Counted from the stretch's first letter, positions 27,507 to 40,608 are shown. The stretch is DNA of 64,000 bases from Metapseudomonas otitidis (GCF_900111835.1 NZ_FOJP01000009.1:124001-188000); one strand, 5' to 3'. Numbers and translations are program-made. The notes: generated from the letters alone by a model not told the origin.

Positions 27507-30292
27507 GACTTGACCTTGTTCTTGCCGCTACCGGCGGCCTTGGGCTTGGGCGGCCCCTTGCGATGCTTGCCTGGCTTGCTCGCCTTGGCGGCGGGCTTGG
27601 CCTTCTTCGACTTGTCACCCCCCGCCTTGGCAGGCCGGGCCTTGCCGGCCGGGTCCTGGCCGTCGGCGCCGAAGGGCGCGGCGCGGGACGAACCCTTGCC
27701 GGCCTTGCCCTTGCCTTCGCGCGGCTTCTCGCCGCCCTGTCGGGCCTCGCTGAGCAACGCCTGCTTCAGGGCGCGACTGCGCTTGACGTCGGTATTGCCA
27801 AGCATCTCCTCGGCCTGGGCAAGGATTTCGGGCGCCACCGGCGGCAGCGCCTGGACCCTGCCGGCCTTGGCACGACGGGGTGCCACGGCGACGCCGGGAG
27901 CCATCTGCTCGGGCTGAAGCGCTCGCGCGGCCTTCTTCGCCTGGGCAGAGGGCTTGCTTCCGCGGCTGCGGGTCTTGGCCCCCTTGGCGGTACGAGGCTC
28001 AGCAACCGGCGCGGCCTTGTCGGCCCCGCGTTTCTTGCGGCCGACCGGCGCAGTCAGCACGTTCTCGGACAGCTCGAAGTCGATCTTGCGCTCGTCCAGG
28101 TCGACCCGGGCGATGACCACTTCCACCTGATCCCCCAGACGGAAGCTGCGGCCGCTGCGCTCACCGGCGAGGCGGTGATGGATTGCGTCGAAGTGGTAGT
28201 AGTCGCCAGGCAGGGCGGTGACGTGCACCAGGCCTTCCACATAGATGTCGGTGAGTTCGACGAACAGGCCGAAGCCGGTGACGGCAGAGATGACGCCGGG
28301 GAAGGTCTCGCCCACCCGCTCGCGCATGTACTCGCACTTCAGCCAGTTGGTGACATCGCGGGTGGCTTCGTCGGCACGGCGCTCGGTCATGGAGCACTGC
28401 TCGCCGAGGCGCTCAAGAGCCGCTTCGTCGTACGGGTAGATGCGTGCCTTGGGCATGGCGGCGGCGCCGGCACGGCGGACGTGCTCGGTTTCGCGCTTGG
28501 AGCGGATCACGCTGCGGATGGCGCGGTGCACCAGCAGGTCCGGGTAGCGACGGATCGGCGAGGTGAAGTGGGTGTAGGCGTCGTAGTTGAGGCCGAAGTG
28601 GCCCTGGTTGTCGGCGCTGTACACCGCCTGGCTGAGGGAACGCAGCATGACCGTCTGGATCAGGTGATAGTCCGGACGATCGCGGATGGTTTCCAGCAGC
28701 GCCTGGTAGTCGCTCGGCGTCGGTTCGCCCTTGCCTTTATTGAGGGTCAGGCCCAGTTCGCCGAGGAACAGGCGCAGCTTCTCCAGGCGCTCGGCCGGCG
28801 GGCCATCGTGCACGCGGTAGAGCGAGGGGATGTCATGGTCCTGCATGAAACGCGCGGTGGCGACGTTCGCGCAGAGCATGCATTCCTCGATCAGCTTGTG
28901 GGCATCGTTGCGCTGGGTCGGACGGATCTCGGCGATCTTGCGATCGGCGCCGAAGACGATGCGCGTCTCCTGGGTCTCGAAGTCGATGGCGCCACGCTTG
29001 TGGCGTGCGGCCAGGAGCACCTTGTAGAGCTTGTAGAGCTGCTGCAGGTGCGGGACCAGGTGCGGCATCTGCTCGGCGAGTTGCTGCCCTTCCGGGGAGT
29101 CGGGCGTCTCCAGCAACTGGCTGACCTTGGTGTAGGTGAGCCGTGCATGGGAGTGGATGACGGCTTCGTAGAACTCGTAGCCGGTCATCTTGCCAGCCCG
29201 GGACAGGGTGACCTCGCAGACCATGGCCAGCCGGTCGACCTGGGGGTTCAGCGAACAGAGGCCGTTGGAGAGGACCTCCGGCAGCATCGGCACGACCTTC
29301 TCGGGGAAGTAGACGGAGTTGCCGCGCTTGGCGGCTTCTTCATCCAGCGCCGAACCGACCTTCACATAGTGGGAAACGTCGGCGATGGCGACGAACAGGC
29401 GCCAGCCGCCGCCCTTGCGAGCCTCGGCGTAGACCGCATCGTCGAAGTCGCGGGCGTCCTCGCCGTCGATGGTGACCAGGGGCAGGTCGCGCAGGTCGAC
29501 GCGCTTCTGCTTGTCCTTCTCGGCCACTTCGGGCTTGAGCTTGGCGGCCTCCTTCTCGACGGCCTCGGGCCACTCGTGGGGGATGTCGTAGCTGCGCAGG
29601 GCGACTTCGATCTCCATGCCGGGCGCCATGTAGTCGCCCAGTACGTCCACCACTTCACCCTGGGCCAGGCGGAAGGCGCTCGGCCATTGCTCGATGCGCA
29701 CCTGGACGAACTGGCCGTGGCGTGCACCGCCCCGCTTGTCGGGAGCCACCAGCACTTCCTGCTGGATCTTGGGATTGTCGGCGACCACGCGGCCGATGCC
29801 GCTCTCTTCGAAGAAGCGGCCCACCAGGGTCTCGTGGGCGCGCTCGATGACTTCCACCAGCGCACCTTCACGGCGGCCACGGCGGTCGTGGCCGGAAACA
29901 CGCGCGAGGGCGCGGTCGCCGTCAAACACGAGGCGCATCTGGGCGGGGCTGAGGAAGAGGTCGTCGCTGCCATCATCGGGGATCAGGAAGCCGAAGCCGT
30001 CCCGGTGGCCGCTGATGCGGCCGCGTATGAGGTCGAGCTTGTCCACCGGTGCATAGGCACCACGGCGCGTATAGATAAGCTGGCCATCACGTTCCATGGC
30101 ACGCAGCCGGCGCCGCAGGGCTTCCAGCTCGTCGTCCGTGGTCAGGCCGAACTCTTCCACCAGCTGCTCGCGGCTGGCGGGCGCGCCACGTTCGTCGAGG
30201 CGCTGCAGGATGAGTTCACGGCTGGGAATGGGGTTGTCGTATTTTTCCGCTTCGCGTGCGGCCTCGGGATCGAGGTTTTGCCAATCGGCCAT
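27503..30292 (-). CDS. rnr: Ribonuclease R
   Basis: 929 aa, longer than E. coli RNase R (813). The order is an N-terminal winged-helix region, cold-shock domains (~75-230), the RNB catalytic domain with the metal aspartates in [10 protein letters not shown] (276-285), and an S1 domain (~630-720). The last ~185 residues form a Lys/Ala/Pro/Gly-rich tail with one short charged helix-like segment ([20 protein letters not shown]). It is a processive 3'-5' exoribonuclease that degrades structured RNA, matures rRNA and works with tmRNA. The tail length is the unusual part; such basic tails in other species bind RNA or tmRNA-SmpB. Confidence 0.95.
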   Translation of the reverse strand: MADWQNLDPEAAREAEKYDNPIPSRELILQRLDERGAPASREQLVEEFGLTTDDELEALRRRLRAMERDGQLIYTRRGAYAPVDKLDLIRGRISGHRDGFGFLIPDDGSDDLFLSPAQMRLVFDGDRALARVSGHDRRGRREGALVEVIERAHETLVGRFFEESGIGRVVADNPKIQQEVLVAPDKRGGARHGQFVQVRIEQWPSAFRLAQGEVVDVLGDYMAPGMEIEVALRSYDIPHEWPEAVEKEAAKLKPEVAEKDKQKRVDLRDLPLVTIDGEDARDFDDAVYAEARKGGGWRLFVAIADVSHYVKVGSALDEEAAKRGNSVYFPEKVVPMLPEVLSNGLCSLNPQVDRLAMVCEVTLSRAGKMTGYEFYEAVIHSHARLTYTKVSQLLETPDSPEGQQLAEQMPHLVPHLQQLYKLYKVLLAARHKRGAIDFETQETRIVFGADRKIAEIRPTQRNDAHKLIEECMLCANVATARFMQDHDIPSLYRVHDGPPAERLEKLRLFLGELGLTLNKGKGEPTPSDYQALLETIRDRPDYHLIQTVMLRSLSQAVYSADNQGHFGLNYDAYTHFTSPIRRYPDLLVHRAIRSVIRSKRETEHVRRAGAAAMPKARIYPYDEAALERLGEQCSMTERRADEATRDVTNWLKCEYMRERVGETFPGVISAVTGFGLFVELTDIYVEGLVHVTALPGDYYHFDAIHHRLAGERSGRSFRLGDQVEVVIARVDLDERKIDFELSENVLTAPVGRKKRGADKAAPVAEPRTAKGAKTRSRGSKPSAQAKKAARALQPEQMAPGVAVAPRRAKAGRVQALPPVAPEILAQAEEMLGNTDVKRSRALKQALLSEARQGGEKPREGKGKAGKGSSRAAPFGADGQDPAGKARPAKAGGDKSKKAKPAAKASKPGKHRKGPPKPKAAGSGKNKVKS

Positions 30293-30405
30293 CAGTTGGG
30301 AATCACCTTTTCATTCATAGGTCGGCTTGTCATGTAGCTATTGAAGCGCGAAATCCAATCGTCGGTCAGCTTTCGCCAGAGAATAATTTTTTTCGGGGTC
30401 AGGGG

Positions 30406-30434
30406 TTTACAAGCAAAAACCCGAACCGTATAGT
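30406..30434 (+). promoter_or_regulatory. Promoter of the tRNA-Leu pair
   Basis: TTTACA, a 17-base spacer and TATAGT, followed by a GC-rich discriminator (TCGCGCCC), the look of a stringently controlled stable-RNA promoter. An ACAACGT/ACGTTGT inverted repeat (30442-30460) lies in the leader. The rnr upstream region (30293-30405) shows no clear promoter to my eye. Confidence 0.7.
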
Positions 30435-30495
30435 TCGCGCCCACAACGTTGCTGACGTTGTAGTGTGAAGACGGTGAGCAATCATCGCACGCAGT

Positions 30496-30582
30496 GCCCA
30501 GGTGGCGGAATTGGTAGACGCACTAGGTTCAGGTCCTAGCGGTGGCAACACCGTGGAAGTTCGAGTCTTCTCCTGGGCACCA
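30496..30582 (+). tRNA. tRNA-Leu (anticodon CAG), copy 1
   Basis: 87 bases including encoded CCA. The acceptor stem GCCCAGG pairs with CCTGGGC. The anticodon stem CTAGG/CCTAG encloses loop TTCAGGT, giving anticodon CAG for CUG codons. A long variable arm (GGTGGCAACACC) and the TTCGAGT T-loop fit a class II leucine tRNA. CUG is the dominant leucine codon in this GC-rich genome. Confidence 0.97.
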
Positions 30583-30690
30583 CTCTTCAGAAACACGACA
30601 ATGCGTCGGATTTCAAAATAGGGACGCAGCACTCCCTGTCGACACAGTCGATCAAGTGCAGCAAAAGTCGATGAGTAATCATCGCAAAGT

Positions 30691-30777
30691 GCCCAGGTGG
30701 CGGAATTGGTAGACGCACTAGGTTCAGGTCCTAGCGGTGGCAACACCGTGGAAGTTCGAGTCTTCTCCTGGGCACCA
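30691..30777 (+). tRNA. tRNA-Leu (anticodon CAG), copy 2
   Basis: Identical in all 87 bases to the copy 195 bases upstream, and both share short flanks (AATCATCGCA before, CTCTTCA after). It is probably transcribed with copy 1, and a stem-loop follows 10 bases after the CCA. Confidence 0.97.
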
Positions 30778-30786
30778 CTCTTCAAG

Positions 30787-30813
30787 ACAAAGCCGAGCAA
30801 TGCTCGGCTTTGT
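30787..30813. terminator. Terminator between the tRNA-Leu genes and the chemoreceptor gene
   Basis: A 12-bp stem ACAAAGCCGAGC / GCTCGGCTTTGT with a 3-base loop sits between convergent transcription units. The T-tail is partial on the plus strand (GCTTTCT), but the stem's own A and T ends can serve. Confidence 0.7.
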
Positions 30814-30832
30814 GCTTTCTGGCATTCCCTCA

Positions 30833-32767
30833 TCACGCCTTGAACTGCCCGAGACTGGACTTGAGCTGGGCCGCCAGGCCATCCAGCACGCGCCCGCTGC
30901 TGGCCGTGGCCGCGACAGCCTCGGCTGCAAGGCGCGCCTCGGCGTGGATGACATCGACCCGCCCGCGTACCGCCCCCGCTCCCTCGGCCTGATGCTCAGC
31001 CGCGCGCGCCGCAGTCCGTACCGCCTCGTGCACACCTTCGACCGCCTGCTGGACGCTCTGCTGCAGGCGCTCGCTGTCCCGCAGAGCGTCGATCCCCTCG
31101 GCAGCCCGCGCTCGGGCCTGGGAGATGGCAGCCACCGCCTCCTGCGCACCTTTTTGCAGCGCACCGATATGAGCCTGGATGTCACCGGTGGATTGCTGGG
31201 TCTTGCTGGCCAGCGCCCGGACCTCATCGGCGACCACGGCGAATCCGCGACCGCTCTCCCCTGCGCGCGCCGCCTCGATTGCAGCGTTGAGCGCGAGCAG
31301 GTTGGTCTGCTCGGCAATACCGTGGATCACCGAGAGCACGACTTCGATCTGCTCGCTTTGCCGCGCCAGGCGCTCGATGACTTCGGAACCGTTCTGGACC
31401 CGCTCCTCCAGGGTTTCGATCAGCCCACCTACCTTGCGAGCGATCGCTGCACTGTCCTGGGTGGCTTGGCGAATCTCGCCGACCTGCTGGAGCGCGGTCT
31501 GCATGGCATGGCTCTCGGCCTGGGCCTCGGCCGCCATCTGGCCCAGAGCCTCCAGGCTGCCGGCGACTTCGTTGCGCTGCCGATCAGCGGCAGCCTCGGC
31601 CACCCTACTGCGCTCCGCCAGGGAGCGGATCTCCGAACCGGTGCGCACCGCCACCTCGCCCGCCTCACGGACGATCGGCTGGAGCTTGTCGATGAAGCGG
31701 TTAACCGCACCCGCCATCTCCCCCACCTCGTCACGGCTGTCGATCTGCACGCGCCGGGTCAGGTCGCCCTCGCCTGCCGCCAGGTCATTCAACGCGGATA
31801 TGAGCAGGCGCAGGCGATTGACCACCCGATGCCCCAGCACCACCGCTAGGACCAGCAGCACGCCAAGACCGACCAGCACAAGCGCCAGACCGATGCGCCA
31901 GCGCAACTCATGGGCGGCGCCCTCGACGGTGTTCTGGGCACCGGTGCTCATGCTGCTGGCTGCATCCTGGGCAGACTTCAAGCGCGCCGTGAGTACGGCG
32001 GTACTGCCGGTAGCCGCCCCCGCGAGACTCTGGGCCACGAGGTCGCCGCTGCTGGCGATGAGGGCACTGAAGCGACTGTCCAGGGCTTTCAACTGGGTTT
32101 CGACGGAGGCGGTGGAAACGCCGAGGCGCACCTTGCCGATCTCCACTCCGTTGGGACTGATGGAGGCCTCGACCAGATAGACAGAAGGGTCGTGGGCCGC
32201 TGCATCCAGGACCTTGTCCAGCGCGCGCTCACCCTGACCTTTGTCCAGCAGGGCCTTGATGACTTCGTTCTCGCGATTGAGGTAGCGGGTCAGGTGCTGA
32301 CCCTGGGCATCGTCGTAGATCACGAACAGCACATTGGGGTTGCGCTGGGCGCGCCGAGCGAATTCGGAAAGGGTGGGGATATCGCTGTCCCACATGGCGC
32401 GAGGTGCTACGGCCGCCAGCAGTTGGGCCAGGTCGTTGGCGGATGCCTTCAGGCTCTGCTCGAGGGATTCGCGCAGCTGCCCCTGCTCGGCCTTCAACCG
32501 CTCGGAAAGGGAGGCGCTCAGGCGCTCGCGGGTCTGGGTGGAGAGACTGGAAAGGCTTCCCGACACCTCCTGCCCCGCCTGGGCCAGTTCTCCGGACAGG
32601 CGCTGGGTGTCATCCCCCAGGCGCTTGCCAAGGTCCGTGACCAAGGCATCGACCGTGCCCCGAGTCAGTGCAACAGCCACCACCACCTGCACCAGCAGGG
32701 CGATTCCGAGGGCGATAAATACAGGCCGCAACAGGCGGCTCTGCAGGAGGGAAAGGATGGCGGACAC
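30833..32767 (-). CDS. Methyl-accepting chemotaxis protein
   Basis: 644 aa. TM1 (~13-33) is followed by a long periplasmic region with heptad-rich helices (~40-115) and a central sensor segment ([19 protein letters not shown]). TM2 (~293-315), HAMP (~318-370) and the cytoplasmic signalling domain come next, with the conserved tip [19 protein letters not shown]. The C-terminus (SSLGQFKA) lacks the CheR-binding pentapeptide. It transmits ligand signals to CheA/CheW; the ligand is unknown. The start is GTG with a GAGGAG site. It is a single-gene unit between tRNA-Leu and purA. From memory P. putida has a receptor here but P. aeruginosa does not. Confidence 0.9.
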   Translation of the reverse strand: MSAILSLLQSRLLRPVFIALGIALLVQVVVAVALTRGTVDALVTDLGKRLGDDTQRLSGELAQAGQEVSGSLSSLSTQTRERLSASLSERLKAEQGQLRESLEQSLKASANDLAQLLAAVAPRAMWDSDIPTLSEFARRAQRNPNVLFVIYDDAQGQHLTRYLNRENEVIKALLDKGQGERALDKVLDAAAHDPSVYLVEASISPNGVEIGKVRLGVSTASVETQLKALDSRFSALIASSGDLVAQSLAGAATGSTAVLTARLKSAQDAASSMSTGAQNTVEGAAHELRWRIGLALVLVGLGVLLVLAVVLGHRVVNRLRLLISALNDLAAGEGDLTRRVQIDSRDEVGEMAGAVNRFIDKLQPIVREAGEVAVRTGSEIRSLAERSRVAEAAADRQRNEVAGSLEALGQMAAEAQAESHAMQTALQQVGEIRQATQDSAAIARKVGGLIETLEERVQNGSEVIERLARQSEQIEVVLSVIHGIAEQTNLLALNAAIEAARAGESGRGFAVVADEVRALASKTQQSTGDIQAHIGALQKGAQEAVAAISQARARAAEGIDALRDSERLQQSVQQAVEGVHEAVRTAARAAEHQAEGAGAVRGRVDVIHAEARLAAEAVAATASSGRVLDGLAAQLKSSLGQFKA

Positions 32768-32946
32768 GACGATTACTCCTCAACGACCGTTCTGGGTTAA
32801 CGGCGACTTCCGGGATTTATATAGGTCCTCAGCAAGGGGCATGCCGCAAATTTTTGAAACCCGGCCCATGGAGTGTGGCTGCGACGGGGCGGACGCGCGG
32901 AGGGGAAGGAGAAGGGGTCGACGAACGGTCGCTGTCTCGCAAAGAA

Positions 32947-32970
32947 AAAGGGCCGCATCAGCGGCCCTTT
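32947..32970 (-). terminator. Terminator of purA
   Basis: A perfect 10-bp stem AAAGGGCCGC / GCGGCCCTTT with a 4-base loop and a T-rich minus-strand tail (TTCTTT), 15 bases past the purA stop. Confidence 0.85.
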
Positions 32971-32984
32971 CTCGTTCATCGCAC

Positions 32985-35517
<2,533 letters not shown>

Positions 35518-35551
35518 TTCGCCACTCCCCTCTTAGCTGGGCGGCAAGCCT

Positions 35552-35737
35552 TCAGTGAAGCAGATACAGGAGGCCGGTCCCCAGCAACATGCTGGCGAGG
35601 CCCATGAGGCGGAGATGGCGATCCTTCAGACTCGCCAACCCAAGCACCGCGGCACGCCAACGGCGCGGATAGAGGAAGGGCAGGATGCCTTCCAGCACCA
35701 GCACAAAACAGATCGCTATGCCGATTTCCTGCCACAT
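35552..35737 (-). CDS. DUF2065 (YjeT-like) small inner-membrane protein
   Basis: 61 aa. Two hydrophobic helices (~4-20 and ~42-60) flank a short basic loop (YPRRWR), the pattern of E. coli YjeT. The function is unknown. A longer ORF reaches 35785, but its extra 16 codons lie within the upstream terminator stem, so the ATG at 35737 is preferred, with only a weak GGGAA ribosome site. It starts just after the hflC terminator and precedes hisZ. Confidence 0.75.
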   Translation of the reverse strand: MWQEIGIAICFVLVLEGILPFLYPRRWRAAVLGLASLKDRHLRLMGLASMLLGTGLLYLLH

Positions 35738-35752
35738 GATTCCCGCGGACGC

Positions 35753-35775
35753 AAAAAAGCCGGGATTTCCCGGCT
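35753..35775 (-). terminator. Terminator of the hfq-hflXKC series
   Basis: Stem AGCCGGG / CCCGGCT with a 4-base loop, followed by TTTTT on the minus strand. It lies 68 bases after the hflC stop and immediately before the DUF2065 start. Confidence 0.82.
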
Positions 35776-35842
35776 GGCCCATCATAACACGTTTTCCCGG
35801 AGGGTCACCCCGGCGGTCAGGTTCGTCCGCCGGGGTGCATCC

Positions 35843-36709
35843 TCACTTGGCCTTGTTCAGGAACTGGAAGAACTCGCTGTGCGGGTCCAGCACCATCACA
35901 TCGCTCTTCTTGGCGAAGCTCTCGCGGTAAGCCTGCAGGCTCCGGTAGAAGGAATAGAACTCCGGGTCCTGGCTGTAGGCCTTGGCATAGATGGCAGCCG
36001 CCTGGGCATCACCATCACCGCGAAGCTCTTCGGACTCCCGGTAGGCCTCGGCCAGCAGTACACGGCGCTGACGGTCGGCATCCGCGCGGATACCTTCTGC
36101 CAGCTCGCTACCCTTGGCACGATGCTCACGTGCTTCCCGCTCGCGCTCGGTACTCATGCGCTCGAAAACGCTGCGGTTCACCTCGCGAGGCAGGTCAATG
36201 GCCTTCACGCGGACGTCCACGACCTCGATACCCAACTCCTTGCTGGCCATGGTGTTCAGCGAACGCGTGATATCGGCCATCAGGCCATCGCGCTCACCGG
36301 ACACCACTTCATGCAGGGTGCGCTTGCCAAACTGGTCGCGCAGGCCGGCCTCGAGACGACGGGAGAGTCGCTCGTCCGCAATCTGCTTGAGGCCGGATGT
36401 GGCGGTGTAGAAGCGCTCGGCATCGGAGACCCGCCACTTGGCATAGGCATCCACCATCACCGCTTTCTTCTCCTGGGTCAGGAAACGCTGGGTGGGTGAA
36501 TCCAGGGTCAGCAGGCGCGCATCGAACTTACGCACCTGGTTGACGTAGGGGATCTTCACGTGAAGGCCGGGCTGGACATCCGCCTCGACGATACGGCCGA
36601 ACTGGAGGAGAACCGCTCGTTCGGTCTGGGCCACGATGTAGAAGCTGCTCCAGGCTACCAGCCCGAGCACGACAGCCCCGATCAGGGCGATCAGCGACTT
36701 GTTACCCAT
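35843..36709 (-). CDS. hflC: HflC, modulator of FtsH protease
   Basis: 288 aa, an SPFH/band 7 protein. A single N-terminal membrane helix (~5-25) is followed by the SPFH domain (from VAQTERAVLLQFGRI) and a long Ala/Glu/Arg-rich helical region (~200-255). HflC and HflK form a large periplasmic cage around FtsH and limit its access to membrane substrates. The ATG shares a base with the hflK stop (TGATG), so the two subunits are made together. Confidence 0.96.
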   Translation of the reverse strand: MGNKSLIALIGAVVLGLVAWSSFYIVAQTERAVLLQFGRIVEADVQPGLHVKIPYVNQVRKFDARLLTLDSPTQRFLTQEKKAVMVDAYAKWRVSDAERFYTATSGLKQIADERLSRRLEAGLRDQFGKRTLHEVVSGERDGLMADITRSLNTMASKELGIEVVDVRVKAIDLPREVNRSVFERMSTEREREAREHRAKGSELAEGIRADADRQRRVLLAEAYRESEELRGDGDAQAAAIYAKAYSQDPEFYSFYRSLQAYRESFAKKSDVMVLDPHSEFFQFLNKAK

Positions 36710-37869
36710 CAGCGACTCTCCCTAGAACGCAGATCGCGCTGCTGCAGATCGGTGGTGACACGCGAACCCAGGTCGCTGGCCGCGCCGCTCGATGGGGCTG
36801 GGGCCGGCATCGCCGCACTGGCACCACCGCGGTTGTCGATCATCTTATCCAGCGGCAGATACAGCAGGTTGTTCTGCCCCTTATCACCCGTTACCAGGAC
36901 CTTGCTGGTGTTGCTGAAGACTTCCTGCATGGTGTCGAGGTAAAGGCGCTGGCGCGTGACATCGGGCGCCTTGCGGTATTCAGCCACGAGTTTGGTGAAG
37001 CGATCAGCCTCACCCTTGGCACGGGAGATGACCTCTTCACGGTAACCGTTGGCCTCTTCGATGATGCGCTGGGCCTGACCACGGGCTTCAGGGATCACGC
37101 CATTGGCGTAGGCCTCTGCCTGGTTCTTGGCACGCTGTTCATCTTCACGGGCACGGATCACGTCATCGAATGCTTCCTGCACCTCACGGGGCGCAGCCGC
37201 ACTCTGGACGTTGACCTGGGTGACGGTGATGCCGGTGCCATAGGTGTCGAGGAAGCGCTGCAGGCGCTCCTTGATCTCACTGGCCATCAGCTCACGGCCT
37301 TCGGTCAGCACCTGGTCCATCTCGGTCGAGCCCACCACATGACGGAGGGCGCTCTCGGTGGCGTGCTGCAAGCTCACTTCAGGCTGATCGACGTTCAGCA
37401 CGAACTTCTGCAGGTCACTGATCTTGTACTGCACAGTGAGCGGCACTTCGACGATGTTCTCGTCCTCGGTGAGCATCTGCCCCTGCTTGCTATAGGCGCG
37501 CTCGCGGGTGACGTTCTCCTGGAACTTGCGATCGATCGGCGGGAAATAGATGTTCAGGCCAGGCCCAACGGTGTCGTAGTACTTGCCGAAGCGAAGTACC
37601 ACCGCCTGCTCCTGTTCATCGACCACGTACACCGCGCTGTAGAGCCAGCCCAGTACAAGGATGAACAGGGCGATACCCAGCAAACCGAAGCCACCGCCAC
37701 GGTTTTCATCGCCGCCTCGTTTCTTGCCGCCCCCGAACAGGCCATTAAGGCTGTCCTGCAGCTTGCGGAAGGCTTCGTCCAGATCCGGCGGTCCCTTGCG
37801 GTCACCGCCACGGCGGCCACCCCAGGGATCCTGATTGTTCGAGTTGCCACCCGGCTCGTTCCAAGCCAT
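36709..37869 (-). CDS. hflK: HflK, modulator of FtsH protease
   Basis: 386 aa. A Gly/Asn/Arg/Pro-rich cytoplasmic N-terminus (MAWNEPGGNSNNQDPWGG) is typical. One membrane helix (~70-90), an SPFH domain (from VVDEQEQAVVLRFGKY) and a helical C-terminal region with a disordered Ala/Pro/Ser tail follow. It is the partner of HflC. The ATG at 37869 has a GGAGA site; the longer upstream frame lacks the family N-terminus. Confidence 0.96.
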   Translation of the reverse strand: MAWNEPGGNSNNQDPWGGRRGGDRKGPPDLDEAFRKLQDSLNGLFGGGKKRGGDENRGGGFGLLGIALFILVLGWLYSAVYVVDEQEQAVVLRFGKYYDTVGPGLNIYFPPIDRKFQENVTRERAYSKQGQMLTEDENIVEVPLTVQYKISDLQKFVLNVDQPEVSLQHATESALRHVVGSTEMDQVLTEGRELMASEIKERLQRFLDTYGTGITVTQVNVQSAAAPREVQEAFDDVIRAREDEQRAKNQAEAYANGVIPEARGQAQRIIEEANGYREEVISRAKGEADRFTKLVAEYRKAPDVTRQRLYLDTMQEVFSNTSKVLVTGDKGQNNLLYLPLDKMIDNRGGASAAMPAPAPSSGAASDLGSRVTTDLQQRDLRSRESR

Positions 37870-37966
37870 AGCGCTCTCCATACTGATAAAGCAAAGACGC
37901 GCCCAAGGCACGTCCGCCAATGCTACCGAAAGCCCGCTATCTGCGGCAAAAAGCCATTCCGCGGCC

Positions 37967-39268
37967 TTATTGCAAAGTGTGTTGCTCGATGAACGCCTGA
38001 GGTTGCCAGCCTTCGCGACTGACAAGCCGGTTCAGCTCGACACGCGGCAACCTGACTGCCAGCAATGTATCGCCAGCCTCGTCGTGCTGCTCGCTCTGCA
38101 CGGCCCCCAGTGCGAAGAACTGCGCCCGCAGGCGCCCCAAACGCTGCGGTAGCTTCAGGGTCCCTACGAAGAGGTCCTCCCCCAACAACTCGGCAATCGC
38201 TTGCTCAAGCAGCTCAAGCCCTTTGCCCTCGCGGGCAGACAACCAGACACGCTCGGGCTTGCCATTCTCGTCTCGCTGGATCTGCGGCTCCATGGATTCC
38301 AGCAGGTCGATCTTGTTGTAGACCTCCAGCATCGGCAATCCATCGGCACCGATCTCCCCCAGTACCGCCAGCACTTGTTCGATCTGCGCCATCCGCTCAG
38401 GCTCATGAGCATCGATAACGTGCAGCAGCAGGTCGGAGTTGCTGGACTCCTCAAGGGTAGCCCGGAAAGCCTCGACGAGCTTGTGCGGAAGATGGCGGAT
38501 AAAACCCACGGTATCTGCCAGCACGATCGGCCCCAGATCGGCCAGTTCGAGCCGGCGCAGCGTGGGATCCAGCGTGGCGAACAGTTGGTCTGCCGCATAG
38601 ACCTCGGACGTGGTCAGGGCATTGAAAAGCGTGGATTTACCCGCGTTGGTATACCCCACGAGTGACACGGAAGGGATATCCGCTCGCTTGCGGCCACGCC
38701 GGGCCTGCTCACGCTGGCTGCGGACCTTTTCGAGGCGCTGCTTGATCTGGCGGATGCGCACGCGCAGGAGGCGACGGTCCGTTTCCAGCTGGGTTTCACC
38801 GGGACCACGCAGGCCAATACCGCCCTTCTGGCGCTCCAGGTGGGTCCAGCCGCGAACCAGGCGGGTGCTCATGTGTTCGAGCTGCGCGAGCTCCACCTGC
38901 AGCTTGCCTTCATGGGTCCTGGCGCGCTGGGCGAAGATATCGAGGATCAGACCGGTGCGGTCCAGCACCCGGCATTCGAAGGCGCGCTCGAGGTTGCGCT
39001 CCTGGCTGGGTGTAAGGGTGTGATTGAAGATGACGAGTTCAGCCTGCTCAGCCTTGACCAGATCGTGAAGCTCCTCGACCTTGCCGCTGCCGATCAGGTA
39101 TTTGGCGGTCGGCTGGTGACGGGAAACGGAGATGAAGGCCACCGTATCCGCACCAGCCGATCGAGCCAGCTCCTGGAATTCCTGCGGGTCTTCTCGCGCC
39201 TCAGGATCATGGCCTTCCAAATGAACAAGGACGGCACGTTCACCACCACCTGGGCGTTCGAAAAACAA
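37967..39268 (-). CDS. hflX: GTPase HflX, ribosome-associated
   Basis: 433 aa. An N-terminal HflX domain (~1-190, with the GLRGPGETQLETDRR linker) precedes a G domain with G1 GYTNAGKST, G3 DTVGF and G4 NKID, then a short C-terminal domain. It splits stalled or hibernating 70S ribosomes, mainly under heat stress. The start codon is TTG: no ATG fits the family N-terminus (FFERPGGGERAVLVHLE), and AGGAG sits just upstream. It follows hfq by 12 bases, as in most gammaproteobacteria. Confidence 0.95.
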   Translation of the reverse strand: MFFERPGGGERAVLVHLEGHDPEAREDPQEFQELARSAGADTVAFISVSRHQPTAKYLIGSGKVEELHDLVKAEQAELVIFNHTLTPSQERNLERAFECRVLDRTGLILDIFAQRARTHEGKLQVELAQLEHMSTRLVRGWTHLERQKGGIGLRGPGETQLETDRRLLRVRIRQIKQRLEKVRSQREQARRGRKRADIPSVSLVGYTNAGKSTLFNALTTSEVYAADQLFATLDPTLRRLELADLGPIVLADTVGFIRHLPHKLVEAFRATLEESSNSDLLLHVIDAHEPERMAQIEQVLAVLGEIGADGLPMLEVYNKIDLLESMEPQIQRDENGKPERVWLSAREGKGLELLEQAIAELLGEDLFVGTLKLPQRLGRLRAQFFALGAVQSEQHDEAGDTLLAVRLPRVELNRLVSREGWQPQAFIEQHTLQ

Positions 39269-39280
39269 AGCAGACTCCTA

Positions 39281-39556
<276 letters not shown>

Positions 39557-39632
39557 CTAATTCGTATGAGTTGTCAAATGACGAGAAAGTTGGCCGCCCT
39601 ACCCCCAAGGATAGACGGTAACTGGCGAGGTC

Positions 39633-40607
39633 TTAGCCCAATATGGAGACCGACTCCAGGTATTTCAAGGCGCGCGGCAGATTGTCGCAAGCCAGGCTAT
39701 CGAGCCAGTGCAAATCGGCCCAACTGCGTAACCAGGTGAACTGTCGCTTGGCCAACTGGCGCGTGGCAATGATGCCTCGCTCCTCCATTTCGGCCCGGGT
39801 CAGGTTGCCCCCGAGGTATTCCCATACCTGGCGGTAACCCACAGCCCTTATAGACGGCAATCCTGCGTGCAAGTCACGTCTTTCGCGCAGGTTTTCGACC
39901 TCTTGGACGAACCCCTGTTCCAGCATCAGACGAAATCGTTGCGCAATTCGTGCATGCAAAACCTGGCGATCCGCAGGAGCAATCGCCAGCTGCGCGACAG
40001 TATAAGGCAAATGCCCCGCCCCAGCAGGGCCGGCGTCGTGATTTTGCGACGCCTGTCGACGCCGCAGCTCACTCATGGAAACACCGCCAGAGAGGTACAC
40101 CTCCAGCGCCCGGGTCAGGCGCTGGGGATCATTGGGGTGTATGCGCGCCGCCGACTCGGGATCGACCGTTGCCAGCTCCTGATGCAAGACTTCCCATCCC
40201 TCCCGCGCGGCACGGGCTTCCAGCTCAGCCCGTATGGCCGGATCCGCGCTGGGCATATCTGCCAACCCCTCCAGCAACGCCTTGTAGTAGAGCATCGTGC
40301 CGCCAACCAGCAACGGTATGCGGCCCCGGGCGGTGGCATCCGCCATGGCGGCCAGCGCATCCGCGCGAAAATCCGCAGCTGAATAGGCGTCGGCAGGGTC
40401 GAGGATATCGATCAATTGATGCGGGTAGGCTTCCAGCGTGGCGCGATCCGGCTTGGCGGTGCCGATATCCATGCCGCGATACACCAGGGCGGAATCAACG
40501 CTGATCAACTCGCAGGGCAGCGCCTGGGCCAACTCGATGGCCAGATCGGTCTTCCCCGCAGCAGTCGGCCCCATCAGGAAGATGGCAGGCGGCAAACGCT
40601 CCCCCAT
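39633..40607 (-). CDS. miaA: tRNA dimethylallyltransferase MiaA
   Basis: 324 aa, normal length. P-loop GPTAAGKT (13-20), the [16 protein letters not shown] substrate segment and a C-terminal tRNA-binding part ([13 protein letters not shown]). It adds the isopentenyl group to A37 of tRNAs reading UNN codons. It starts 1 base after the mutL stop and is followed 97 bases later by hfq. In E. coli hfq has promoters within miaA; none was identified here. Confidence 0.96.
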   Translation of the reverse strand: MGERLPPAIFLMGPTAAGKTDLAIELAQALPCELISVDSALVYRGMDIGTAKPDRATLEAYPHQLIDILDPADAYSAADFRADALAAMADATARGRIPLLVGGTMLYYKALLEGLADMPSADPAIRAELEARAAREGWEVLHQELATVDPESAARIHPNDPQRLTRALEVYLSGGVSMSELRRRQASQNHDAGPAGAGHLPYTVAQLAIAPADRQVLHARIAQRFRLMLEQGFVQEVENLRERRDLHAGLPSIRAVGYRQVWEYLGGNLTRAEMEERGIIATRQLAKRQFTWLRSWADLHWLDSLACDNLPRALKYLESVSILG

Positions 40608-40608
40608 C

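Noticed and set aside
27563-30337. A 924-codon plus-strand ORF opposite rnr
   Set aside because: Shadow of the RNase R gene, whose RNB and S1 motifs are unmistakable.
30399-30836. A 145-codon minus-strand ORF with a repeated SGAQEKTRTSTVLPPLGPEP segment
   Set aside because: It is the antisense translation of the two tRNA-Leu genes; the peptide repeat only reflects the duplicated tRNA and is a known annotation artefact.
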